64,000 nucleotides of DNA from NCBI GenBank assembly GCA_028821405.1, contig JAPPGK010000030.1, positions 24,411 through 88,410 on the forward strand, read 5' to 3'. Positions 24,515 through 32,344 of the stretch are shown piece after piece. A program made the position numbers and the translations under genes. The stretch is from Gammaproteobacteria bacterium (lineage in GTDB: Bacteria; Pseudomonadota; Gammaproteobacteria; Pseudomonadales; Azotimanducaceae). The notes below the pieces were generated by a model. It was not told the origin of the DNA. It saw only the letters and a list, made by a program, of their open reading frames with translations, and did no database searches. Each line of letters begins with the position of its first letter. Within the stretch, counting starts at the first letter, position 1.

Positions 24515-26386
24515 CTAGTAAGTCGTGGTGTCGAGCTGACCCGTGCCCAGGTTCTCCTGGATCGTCATGACGTCGACAGCGGTACGTGGGGCCGTAAGAC
24601 TCAAGATGCCCGAAGCGCGGGGCGCCCTCGCCTCGTCACTTGAATCCAACATGTCCTGTACCCGGACGACCATCCTGGACCTGGGCTTTACGGTGCCACT
24701 GATCGAGCCCGTGATGGCGACGCCTTCCTCGGTCTGGAAGTCGTCCATCCAGAAACCGGCATCCCGAGTGCCATGGTTCACGATCACCAGCCGCTGGTTG
24801 TAGGCCAGGTTGGTGCTCAGGTACGAAATGTTGACCGTCGTGCCGTTGCGGGCGATGGCACCGGCGGGGCCGCTCGCCTCCGGACCGTTGACCCGAGCGG
24901 TCGCCGGACCACTCATCGGCGTCACGGTCATCAGATAGCCGTCCAACATCCTGTCGTCGCCAACGGCGGGAATCGCCACTTCGTTTGTGCCGACATTCAC
25001 ACAAAACTGAAACGGCCCCCCGCCAACGACCGTTGCGATGCCTTGGGTCGCGGCCGCGGAAAACGTCGGATCGGTGTCGGCCGTCGGGTTGATCGCCACT
25101 AAGTCGCCATCCGCGTCGGGGGCTCTCAATGTCAGCGCGGCACCGGTGCAGGAAGGGGGCTGGCCTTCTGCGGGGACTGGACCCACCCTGAAGGCTTGCG
25201 GCGAACCGCCTGCGTTCAGCACAGCGTCGGTCTCGATCGTGGGGGTGGCGGGGTTGTCGCCAGTGCGCCTGCGTTCGCCATTGGGGCCATCGCCGGCGCC
25301 GTTGCCGAACCCGAATGCCCCGGCGGTATCTGACGTAACCACGACCCGGGCGGCTGTGTTGACTGTCCCCTCGAACTCCTCGCCGTCGGACGCATCCAGG
25401 AACACACTCTCATCAACCATCGTGGCGGGATCATCCGCCTTTACGTTGAGGGTTACCCTCGCCAGCACGCCTACGTCGGTCGAGGGTCGCGTGAAGACGC
25501 GAAACGGTCCGCCGGTGGACACGTTTCTCTCCGGATACCCGACGTCCGCTGTCGCAAGCATCGGCGTGATCGTCGGTGCGGCGATCTTGGGCGCCACCTC
25601 GAACAACGTCCCGTACCCGTGAACCAGGTACGTGTCGGGGACATCGACGGGATCGGTCGCCCGCGCGGCGGCACGCGCGTGACCGAGTGACCGGTAGATG
25701 AACAGATCGCCCCGGTACGTCGCCGCACCGACGTCGTCGATGGCCAAGCGCCCTTCGCCGAGCGCCAACCGGACACGGGTGTCGATGGGGATGTCGTGCT
25801 CGCCAGCGAGTTCGATCTTGTAGACGCCCGCAGAATCGGTTGCTTCGCCTCTGAACGCGCGTACGAGGTTTATGTCCGCGAGGCAGGGATTGGTGTTGTT
25901 GACATCGGCCGGGGTGCCGGCGCACGAGAGGTACTCACCGTTGACTGCGGTCACTGGAGGGGTGGCGGTCGGGTTGCCTTGCACGTTCGCGATCTTGCTG
26001 TAGAACCGGAAGCCCGTCACCTCGCCGAGCATGGGTTCCCTCGGCGCTACAACAGGTGTGACACCCACATCGCTGCCCGATGTACCCGCCACGTCTGGTC
26101 GATGCGCAATCGGAGCCTCGTTGGGTTCGATGTCCTGCGTAAGCTGCGCGGACCAGAAGTTGACGACCAGGTAGTAGTCGTCGTTACTCTCGAGCGAGGT
26201 GTCCAGTTTGAAGTCCAGCACGATGTCACCGACCGGGGTTGCGGTGATCGAGTAGGGAGCGTCTCCGGAGAGACTCTCGGCCGCGAACGGATGATCCGGT
26301 GCGGCAGCCGCCCCGAATGCCCCGACGATGCCAACGATCCCGAGCACACGGGCCACGGCAGCGCCCATGGTGGGTCTCAAGACCAC
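24515..26386 (-). CDS. exported protein of unknown family, paralogue of the protein at 38774-40600
   Basis: The start is set at GTG 26386 by alignment with the paralogue, whose ATG has a good ribosome site; both then share ...TM(G/R)AA(V/L)A(R/H)VLG, VGIVGAFGA and AAPD(H/D)P(F/Y)AAESL. The 623-residue product has a signal peptide and a mature, acidic, Thr/Ala/Gly-rich, probably all-beta chain, with shared blocks KIAAPTITPMLATADVGY, EFEGTVNTAARVVVTSDTAG, GPFQFCVNVGTNEVAIPAVG, TVNISYLSTNLAYNQRLVIV and a nearly identical last 60 residues ending ENLGTGQLDTTTY. No catalytic motif is seen. An abundant surface or S-layer-like protein is one possibility, which is speculation. Confidence 0.8.
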   Translation of the reverse strand: MVLRPTMGAAVARVLGIVGIVGAFGAAAAPDHPFAAESLSGDAPYSITATPVGDIVLDFKLDTSLESNDDYYLVVNFWSAQLTQDIEPNEAPIAHRPDVAGTSGSDVGVTPVVAPREPMLGEVTGFRFYSKIANVQGNPTATPPVTAVNGEYLSCAGTPADVNNTNPCLADINLVRAFRGEATDSAGVYKIELAGEHDIPIDTRVRLALGEGRLAIDDVGAATYRGDLFIYRSLGHARAAARATDPVDVPDTYLVHGYGTLFEVAPKIAAPTITPMLATADVGYPERNVSTGGPFRVFTRPSTDVGVLARVTLNVKADDPATMVDESVFLDASDGEEFEGTVNTAARVVVTSDTAGAFGFGNGAGDGPNGERRRTGDNPATPTIETDAVLNAGGSPQAFRVGPVPAEGQPPSCTGAALTLRAPDADGDLVAINPTADTDPTFSAAATQGIATVVGGGPFQFCVNVGTNEVAIPAVGDDRMLDGYLMTVTPMSGPATARVNGPEASGPAGAIARNGTTVNISYLSTNLAYNQRLVIVNHGTRDAGFWMDDFQTEEGVAITGSISGTVKPRSRMVVRVQDMLDSSDEARAPRASGILSLTAPRTAVDVMTIQENLGTGQLDTTTY

Positions 26387-26465
26387 TGTCTGCGCCGGGC
26401 TCTTCCCAACATTCACGGCATGGAACCTATGACCCGAGCGGAGAATCCCATCCCCGTGGCGCCTC

Positions 26466-26905
26466 CTAGTGGGTCGAGTCGAACGCCTGGTCTAGCGCAC
26501 CGGCGTCTAGCGCTCGTTCCGCCCAAGACTCGAGTTTGGTCGGCAGGAATCGAGCAGCCGCCTCGGAAGCCGCCCTCGCGGCCGCCTCCGCCGCCTCAGC
26601 AGTCACGTCAGCCGCCGCCGCTGCCACCTCGACAGCGACCGCCAACGCTTGAGGCGACCCCGCTCGCCTTGCGGCATACACTTCCACAAACCCGGCGACA
26701 TAGTCTGCCGCATACCCTGCCGCGAACGCTGTCAAGAACCCTTCCGCATACCCTTCCTCGCGAGCCCTCTGGACCGTTCCTATCATGGTTCTGCTCTCCT
26801 TGGGGATACTGCCGCCGGTAGCGCCACGCTCATTGTCGTTGAGGGCGGCGTAGATGTCGATGAAGGCGAAGTTCGCCCGGCGGCGGCGGGCCCCTGCCGT
26901 GGGGC
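26466..26905 (-). pseudogene. C-terminal fragment of an Rpn-family gene
   Basis: The frame reads FAFIDIYAALNDNERG, then PKESRTMIGTVQRAREEG, which matches the end of the nuclease domain and the start of the variable tail in Rpn-like proteins. The tail is alanine-rich (AVAVEVAAAAADVTAEAAEA). Upstream of FIDIY the similarity dissolves, so the catalytic core is lost. The tail segment, from about 26480 to 26660, recurs nearly unchanged at about 30450-30645. Confidence 0.65.
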
Positions 26906-27098
26906 CCAGGCTCGAGGTCGCACGCCGTCGCCTAGGCGTTCGACGGCTTCGGGCGACAGGGGGCCGAACCGACGATGCAGTTGCCGCCGAAGCAGTCTGT
27001 TCAGCGACCATCACAAGGCGTCTCCAAAGAACTGCCGCCTCCCGGCACCGCCACTCGACGTGCCGTCGAGCATGGACTCTACGCCTCATCACCTTTTG

Positions 27099-27245
27099 AG
27101 CGCGTGGGATTTGCGCAGCATCGCGGTTCAGAGAGCCCCGCCACTCGGTGCGGGACGCGATGGTGTGTGTCCAGATTGGAGCGTGGGGCGTGTGAACCGG
27201 CGTCGTGTGTCAGGATTTGAACGTCATCCGGTTTTGGACGTGACG
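27099..27245. repeat. TGTGTCCG-family repeat, cluster 3
   Basis: Two diverged units, with GGTGTGTGTCCAGATTGGAG and CGTGTGTCAGGATTTGAACG. They follow GCGTGGGATTTGCGCAGCAT, which resembles the GCGTGGGATTCACGGGAGCAT start of the 20.4-kb units. Single further members lie at 28024-28046 and 31070-31092. The remaining spacer to 27403 holds no gene that I can support. Confidence 0.6.
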
Positions 27246-27403
27246 TCAATTTGCCCGACATGAAGGTGGTACTGTTGCCGTTTTCCTATGCCTTGGGTTT
27301 GGACGCCGGGGGGTTCGGCCTTGGTCTCGGCTTTGGCGGTGTCGTTGCAGGCCGGGACGGTTTTCCGGCGGCGGTAACGGACTTGCGCGTCCCCGTGGTC
27401 GGC

Positions 27404-27910
27404 TTAGGTGGCTACGGCATAGCTACTTTCTAATACCCGACGAGCTTCCTCAGCCGTCTTCTCATTCAGCTTCACATCTGTGGCGATTCCCGCAACCTGA
27501 GCACGCCCAGTAACCAAATCGATGCGATTCTGCAACCTCTCCATTTCTGAACGAACGTAGGCGTTTTCTACGTCCTCCGAGTCGATGACTTCCATCAACC
27601 CTCTCCACTCGCCTTCCAACTCGGCGCATTCGATACTGATGGCATGCGCTATGGCTGCCTTCCGAGCGTAGTTGCCCACCATCGCCCAGATCGCAAGGGC
27701 CGCAAGCGCAAGGCCTAGATAGGGCTGAACATCTGGTGGGAGTAATTCGAGGAGATAGGTGGCGGAGCCGGTTCCGCATACGAGAATCAGCACCATCAGC
27801 GCCTTGTGCCATCGCTGCAAACGATCACCGACTGTATCGTAGTATCGAGTCAGTCGAGCTGCATCCCACCAGTCCAACCAGACATCATTTCGCAGTTGTT
27901 CGGAAACCAT
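27404..27910 (-). CDS. two-helix membrane protein, SLATT-like
   Basis: 168 residues from ATG 27910. A soluble N-terminus (WLDWWDAARLTRYYDTVGDR) precedes two closely spaced helices (about 35-55 and 65-85), followed by a helical cytoplasmic part with many acidic residues (ECAELEGEWRGLMEVIDSED) and a coiled-coil tail. This order matches SLATT-type 2TM effectors associated with nucleotide-sensing defence systems, but I see no partner cGAS/SMODS, SLOG or reverse transcriptase gene, and the call rests on layout rather than a firm motif. It stands alone between repeat clusters and Rpn fragments in the accessory block. Confidence 0.6.
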   Translation of the reverse strand: MVSEQLRNDVWLDWWDAARLTRYYDTVGDRLQRWHKALMVLILVCGTGSATYLLELLPPDVQPYLGLALAALAIWAMVGNYARKAAIAHAISIECAELEGEWRGLMEVIDSEDVENAYVRSEMERLQNRIDLVTGRAQVAGIATDVKLNEKTAEEARRVLESSYAVAT

Positions 27911-28023
27911 GGTGTTTCTCTTTCGGGACGCGACAAGCACGATCCGCACAGTTCCATAGCCCCCAAATAGTGTCAACCATACGCTTGGGGAAGCCAGCGC
28001 TGGGCGTCAATACAAGGCGGCAA

Positions 28024-28486
28024 GCAGGTGTGTGTCCGGATTTCCGCCCCTTCCACGCGGCCCAGGCACATGCCCTGCTCGAGGCCCTGCTGCATGCTTT
28101 CTCCGCGGACGGTCTGGAGAATTCCCGCCATGGTTCTGTCTTCCTCCAAATAGTGCCGCCAGTATTTTGGCGTTCATTGTCGGTGAGGCCGGCGTAGATG
28201 GCGATGAAGTCGACGTACTTCTCCCGCCGGTGGTGGCCGGGCTCCAACTCCACCAGACCGCGCACCGCTCCGGCGTAGACCTCGACTCGACGTTCCGGGC
28301 GCTGCGCATGTTCGGCAGGTTGACGCGGGTGACCACGTTGTCACTGTCGAGCGAGACCTCCGCGGGCATCTCGGCGAAGTCGCACGCGATGTAGTCGAAG
28401 GTCAGGTAGGAGTGGCGCTAGGTGCCGAGGGCGAGGGACGCGGGCGCCCGGCCGGCGCCGCGCAGGAAGATCACGACCGGCAGGGC
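28024..28486 (-). pseudogene. middle and C-terminal part of an Rpn-family gene, disrupted
   Basis: On the minus strand: ALPVVIFLRGAGRAPASLAL, an in-frame TAG, then SYLTFDYIACDFAEMPAEVS, then DSDNVVTRVNLPNMR. After a frame change come VRGLVELEPGHHRREKYVDF and IAIYAGLTDNER, and after another, MAGILQTVRGESMQQGLEQG. At least one stop and two frameshifts show it is dead. It is joined at 28486 to a copy of the flanking repeat that elsewhere precedes the start of this gene family (30.9 and 38.1 kb). Confidence 0.8.
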
Positions 28487-28625
28487 CAATCATCGTGGGC
28501 GATTGCTGATTTGGGCGTGCGAGATGGCTGGAACGCGCGTAGGAGATCGCAGAGAGGGGGTCACCGGTACGGTATTCGGCCGGGCCTGGGTCCTAGGGAA
28601 CGGGCGTGTCCCGTCCCGGTGGGGC

Positions 28626-29927
28626 CTACAGGAGATCCAGTGCATCCAGTGCCCCTTCCCGACCAACGCGATGATTGTTTACCAGCAACGACCGGATCGC
28701 ATACGACGAAACCTGGAAGTGCCGAGCTGCATCGTTCTGCCGATCCTCGGAATAGTCTTCGGACAGAAACTCGTCCACGGCTTCAATAGGCGCCAGAAAC
28801 TCGGCTGCGAAAGCCCGCTGCGCCTTCTGACGATATGTATAGGCCCTAGTAACCGCGCGCAGTGGTTCAGCGTCGTCCGGACTCAACAGTCGTGCCGCCA
28901 ACAGTCGCGCCAAGTCGAACCGGCGACCGGTAATCCACTTTGATCGAAGTACCATCTGGCACCGCTCACCCATGTCCCACTCAAACGACACGCTATCCGA
29001 AGTGCTGGTGGTGTCTGACAGGATCCGCTCGGTCGTGCCCATCATCTCAGCCAACCTTCGATTGGTGACAGGATCCCCGTTGCACAACTCTTGCTTTCGC
29101 AAATGTCGAGCGACCGCCACTCCGATCCGCCATGCATCCGTCGTTCCCCATGTGGCTACCGGATCATGCGAGTCCATCTCGACCGTATCGCCTGGCTGGC
29201 AGTCGAAGCCGGCGCGACCCAAGCAATCGCGCAGCTCCTGGACACCGACTAGAGCAGCGCCAGCCGCCAATTCAAGAATGGCTTGCTCGCCCAATGAGTT
29301 TGCCTCAGAGAGACGAACACGGATCATGGATTCGTCCCCTTCTCCAGGGTCATTTCCCAACATTGCCTCCAGACGCCTGAACGAAAAACGCCTTGCGTCG
29401 GACCTGTCCCGTGTGAGCTCGTCCGCGAGTAGGCTGAGGTTGAACGACGGTCTCGAGTCTTCTTCGAGTTGTCCGATCACCGTCTGCACGAATGCATCGA
29501 CTGCACACTCGAATGCGTGGGCCGCTACAGCTTCCGTTCTTGGAGCGCCCACGTACCGGAAAGTACCTGAGTCCGGTTCCGCCGACGGTTCGGACGTAAG
29601 GCACACACGCACGCCGTCAGACGCGAGTTCTAGATTGGGCCAACGGTATCCCCCACCGATGGATGACAATCGGTGCGCGAAGACCCAAGTCCTGCCGACG
29701 CGCGGAGGAGTTGGCTCCCACCGGAGGCGCCACCAATTCCACACCAGCCATTCCGCCAGCGGATAGGCTGACACCAGTGGCCCTCCCCTTAGCTCGTGGT
29801 CCTCAGATGAGACCCCTTCCGTGAGGCATGTGCCATTGGCCTCGATCAACAGGAAGCCGGCAGTCGCCGTCTCCTCTACAGATGCCGCCGGATCATGCAG
29901 GGCGTGGGGAGTGAGTTCGAGTCTCAT
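28626..29927 (-). CDS. protein with ImmA/IrrE-like C-terminal region, first line of a two-gene accessory module
   Basis: 433 residues from ATG 29927, which overlaps the TGA of the preceding gene (ATGA). The N-terminal half is of unknown type (EWLVWNWWRLRWEP, GGGYRWPNLELASDG). The C-terminal region has KAQRAFAAEFLAPIEAVDEF and ARHFQVSSYAIRSLLVNN, which resembles the end of ImmA/IrrE-type proteins where the substrate-binding and helical parts lie. No HExxH zinc motif is present anywhere, so it is probably not a peptidase. Such two-gene modules occur in variable genome regions; defence or toxin-antitoxin roles are guesses here. Confidence 0.65.
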   Translation of the reverse strand: MRLELTPHALHDPAASVEETATAGFLLIEANGTCLTEGVSSEDHELRGGPLVSAYPLAEWLVWNWWRLRWEPTPPRVGRTWVFAHRLSSIGGGYRWPNLELASDGVRVCLTSEPSAEPDSGTFRYVGAPRTEAVAAHAFECAVDAFVQTVIGQLEEDSRPSFNLSLLADELTRDRSDARRFSFRRLEAMLGNDPGEGDESMIRVRLSEANSLGEQAILELAAGAALVGVQELRDCLGRAGFDCQPGDTVEMDSHDPVATWGTTDAWRIGVAVARHLRKQELCNGDPVTNRRLAEMMGTTERILSDTTSTSDSVSFEWDMGERCQMVLRSKWITGRRFDLARLLAARLLSPDDAEPLRAVTRAYTYRQKAQRAFAAEFLAPIEAVDEFLSEDYSEDRQNDAARHFQVSSYAIRSLLVNNHRVGREGALDALDLL

Positions 29928-30346
29928 CCTACCCGTTCCCTCCACTCGTCGATCACCCAATCGCGCATGACCCTATCGTCCCTGCCAAGTCGATAGCCAT
30001 GGTATCCATTTCGCCCCAGCTTCGCTTCGTACGCCTCGCCGTCCGCGTCGACCGCCCAAGCGTACTTCGGGAGAGCTTCTGGATCGCAGGCACTGACCAT
30101 GCCGTGTGCAAATGCGGCGTCTAGCAACGCTTGCGCTTCTCCCAGCTTGATGACGCGGAGGTCATCGCATACGGACTTCGAAGCCCGAGGACTGGTGGGT
30201 GGCACGAAGGCGTAGTTCGCAGCCTTTATCTTGTGTAGAGCGCTGCCCTCATACCGTGCTCGGGTCGCGAAACTGGCCAATTCAGCCGCCGTAAAGTGGC
30301 CGGGCAGCACGATGCGCCGTTTCGGATTGTTGCCCCGAGACTTCAT
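29924..30346 (-). CDS. small partner of the ImmA/IrrE-like gene
   Basis: 140 residues from ATG 30346 (TTG 30385 would give thirteen more). The recognisable pattern is RYEGSALHK near the middle, PPTSPRASKSVCDDL after it, then EAQALLDAAFAHGMVSA, YAWAVDADGEAYEAKLG, and a C-terminal YHGYRLGRDD...DWVIDEW. I have seen this arrangement in hypothetical proteins that sit before ImmA/IrrE-like genes, but know no function. The stop overlaps the start of the next gene, so the two are translated together and probably act together. No ribosome site is obvious. Confidence 0.65.
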   Translation of the reverse strand: MKSRGNNPKRRIVLPGHFTAAELASFATRARYEGSALHKIKAANYAFVPPTSPRASKSVCDDLRVIKLGEAQALLDAAFAHGMVSACDPEALPKYAWAVDADGEAYEAKLGRNGYHGYRLGRDDRVMRDWVIDEWRERVG

Positions 30347-30439
30347 GACGTTGCGAATCTTGAACACACGTGGCTGTCCATGCAAGGCGTCAGCTTGGTC
30401 CGGCTAGCAGCGACGTGGGAGCCCGTGCGCGTTTCCGGG

Positions 30440-30883
30440 CGGCCCTAGGCGCCCCAGCGCACCGGGGTCGAGCGTTCGTTCCGCCCAAGACTCGAGTCGG
30501 GTCGGCAGGAATCGAGCAGCCGCCTCGGAAGCCGCCCTAGCGGCCGCATCCGCCGCCTCAGCAGTCACGTCAGCCGCCGCCGCTGCCACCTCGACAGCGA
30601 CCGCCAACGCTTGAGGCGACCCCGCTCGCCTTGCGGCATACGCTCCCACAACCCTACGACATAATCTGCCGCATGCCTCCGCCGGGGCGACCGCGTCGCG
30701 GGGTACTCGACGATGAGCGCCCCAGAGCCGGGCCGGCGCTTCGCTATCGCTATACGCCGACGCCGTCTCCGGCCCAGTCACACCGGGCTGCCACGGAACG
30801 AACGCCGCGGTCGCAAGCTCCCTTTGGCGTTTGTTCCATGGGAGGTTCTTGAAGTTGTGGTCGTGGCTGACGGCATCCGCCAT
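30440..30883 (-). pseudogene. internally deleted Rpn-family gene (N-terminal start joined to C-terminal tail)
   Basis: The minus strand starts MADAVSHDHNFKNL, the usual N-terminus of this nuclease family, but the domain breaks off within about 50 residues. It continues as VYAARRAGSPQALAVAVEVA and the alanine-rich tail also found at 26.5 kb. The catalytic core is missing. Its upstream sequence (to about 31040) is the repeat shared with 38.1 kb. Confidence 0.7.
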
Positions 30884-31040
30884 GTCCGCGCCCCGGCGTT
30901 GGTACGCAGCCAATCATCGGCCAGACCCGCGGCCGGGGATGCAGGCGATGTCTGCAATCCGCGTGGGCGATTGCTGATTTGGGCGTGCGAGATGGCTGGA
31001 ACGCGCGTAGGAGATCGCCAGCGGGGACGACCCAAGGGTC
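30867..31040. repeat. repeat preceding Rpn-family genes, copy at 30.9 kb
   Basis: About 170 bp, including CGGCATCCGCCATGTCCGCG, ATCATCGGCCAGAC, then GCGATTGCTGATTTGGGCGT and GAGATGGCTGGAACGCGCG. Similar copies lie at 38088-38255, and the right half also at 28492-28560. On the minus strand the block ends in the ATG of the family (ATGGCGGATGCCGTC), so it is the conserved upstream region of these genes. Confidence 0.8.
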
Positions 31041-31159
31041 GACCCCGACGGGCGTTGGCGCGGTGTGGGACGCGAGTGGTGTATGTCCAAAGTCGCCAAC
31101 GGCTTGAGTTTCCACCTTGCTTCCTCGATCCTTGAGCGCTTTGGGTCCTCCCTGATCGG

Positions 31160-32335
31160 GTGGGCCTTGCGAGGAATCCGTGTTCATGGGCACCGCAGTT
31201 GACGGCCACTAGCCATGGTCGGGCCGACCTTAAGGCCGCCTCCATCGTGGTGCCCACCTATCGCGAGGCGTCGAACCTACGCGCGTTGGCCAAGCGCGTG
31301 GCGGCGGCGATGGCGGGGAGCGGGTGGACGTGGGAGCTGATCCTGGTCGATGACGACTCGGCGGACGGCAGCATCGAGATCACGAACGAATTGGCGGGGC
31401 GGCTGCCGGTTCGGATGGAAGTCCGGCGAGGGGTACCGCGCGACCTCTCGGCCGCGGTGCTGGAGGGGATCGGCCTCGCACGGTTCGATCGGATCGTGGT
31501 GATGGATGCGGATCTCTCGCATCCGCCGGAGCGTATCCCCGATCTGCTATGCGCCCTCGACGGAGGTGCGGACATGGTGGTGGGAAGCCGGTATGCACCC
31601 GGTGGCGAGATCGATCAGGGATGGAGCGCGTGGCGCCACCTGAACTCGCGCCTCGCAACATTGCTTGCCCGTCCGCTGGTGGCCTGCAAAGACCCGTTGG
31701 CCGGTTTCTTCGCCTTGGATCGGAACACGCTGCCGGACCTAGGGCGGCTGTACCCCATCGGCTACAAGATCGGGCTGGAGTTGATGGTGCGGGGACGGCT
31801 GCGAGTTGCCGAAGTGCCCATCGCGTTCAGCGACCGCGTGCTGGGCACGAGCAAGCTCAATTGGCGACAGCAGTTCAACTACCTGCGCCATGTGCATCGC
31901 CTGTACCTGTTCCGCTATGGCCGCGTGGCTCGTGTGGCGAGCTTCCTGGGCGTCGGTGCCAGCGGTTTCGTTATCGACGTCGCGTTCTACCTCGGTCTGC
32001 AGGGGTTGGGGATTGAGCATCGCCTGGCCCGGTTCCTCTCCTTCTGGCCCGCCGTCACGTGGAACTGGCGCCTCAACCGCGCCCTGACCTTCGCCGAACG
32101 TCCTTGGCGGCCCCGGGCCCGGCAGTGGGCGCAGTTTGTCGGCAGCAGTCTGCTCGGCCTGGGGTTGAACGTCGGCACCTATACGGCGTTGACCAGTTTC
32201 GTGGCGTTCTTCGGGCGCAACCGTCTGCTGGCGCTGATCTGCGGAGTGGCCGTCGGAAGTATCGCGAACTACCTCGTGGCCAACGGCTGGGTCTACGGTC
32301 GTCGTCGCACCGCGTCCGCGGGCCGTCTTCGGTAG
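31160..32335 (+). CDS. family 2 glycosyltransferase with C-terminal GtrA-type membrane domain
   Basis: 391 residues from GTG 31160; TTG 31199 is an alternative and neither has a clear ribosome site. Residues 28 to about 240 form a GT-A domain of the dolichol-phosphate mannosyltransferase type: SIVVPTYREASNLRAL, LILVDDDSADGS, RIVVMDADLSHPPE (the DxD metal site), and VLGTSKLNWRQQF near its end. The remainder has four helices of the GtrA/DPMS type, with RFLSFWPAVTWNWRLNRALTF. Such proteins load a sugar on a polyprenyl phosphate and help move it across the inner membrane. The TMTC-like gene starts ten bases later and could use that lipid-linked sugar. Confidence 0.9.
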   Translation: MGLARNPCSWAPQLTATSHGRADLKAASIVVPTYREASNLRALAKRVAAAMAGSGWTWELILVDDDSADGSIEITNELAGRLPVRMEVRRGVPRDLSAAVLEGIGLARFDRIVVMDADLSHPPERIPDLLCALDGGADMVVGSRYAPGGEIDQGWSAWRHLNSRLATLLARPLVACKDPLAGFFALDRNTLPDLGRLYPIGYKIGLELMVRGRLRVAEVPIAFSDRVLGTSKLNWRQQFNYLRHVHRLYLFRYGRVARVASFLGVGASGFVIDVAFYLGLQGLGIEHRLARFLSFWPAVTWNWRLNRALTFAERPWRPRARQWAQFVGSSLLGLGLNVGTYTALTSFVAFFGRNRLLALICGVAVGSIANYLVANGWVYGRRRTASAGRLR

Positions 32336-32344
32336 AGGGCTTCG

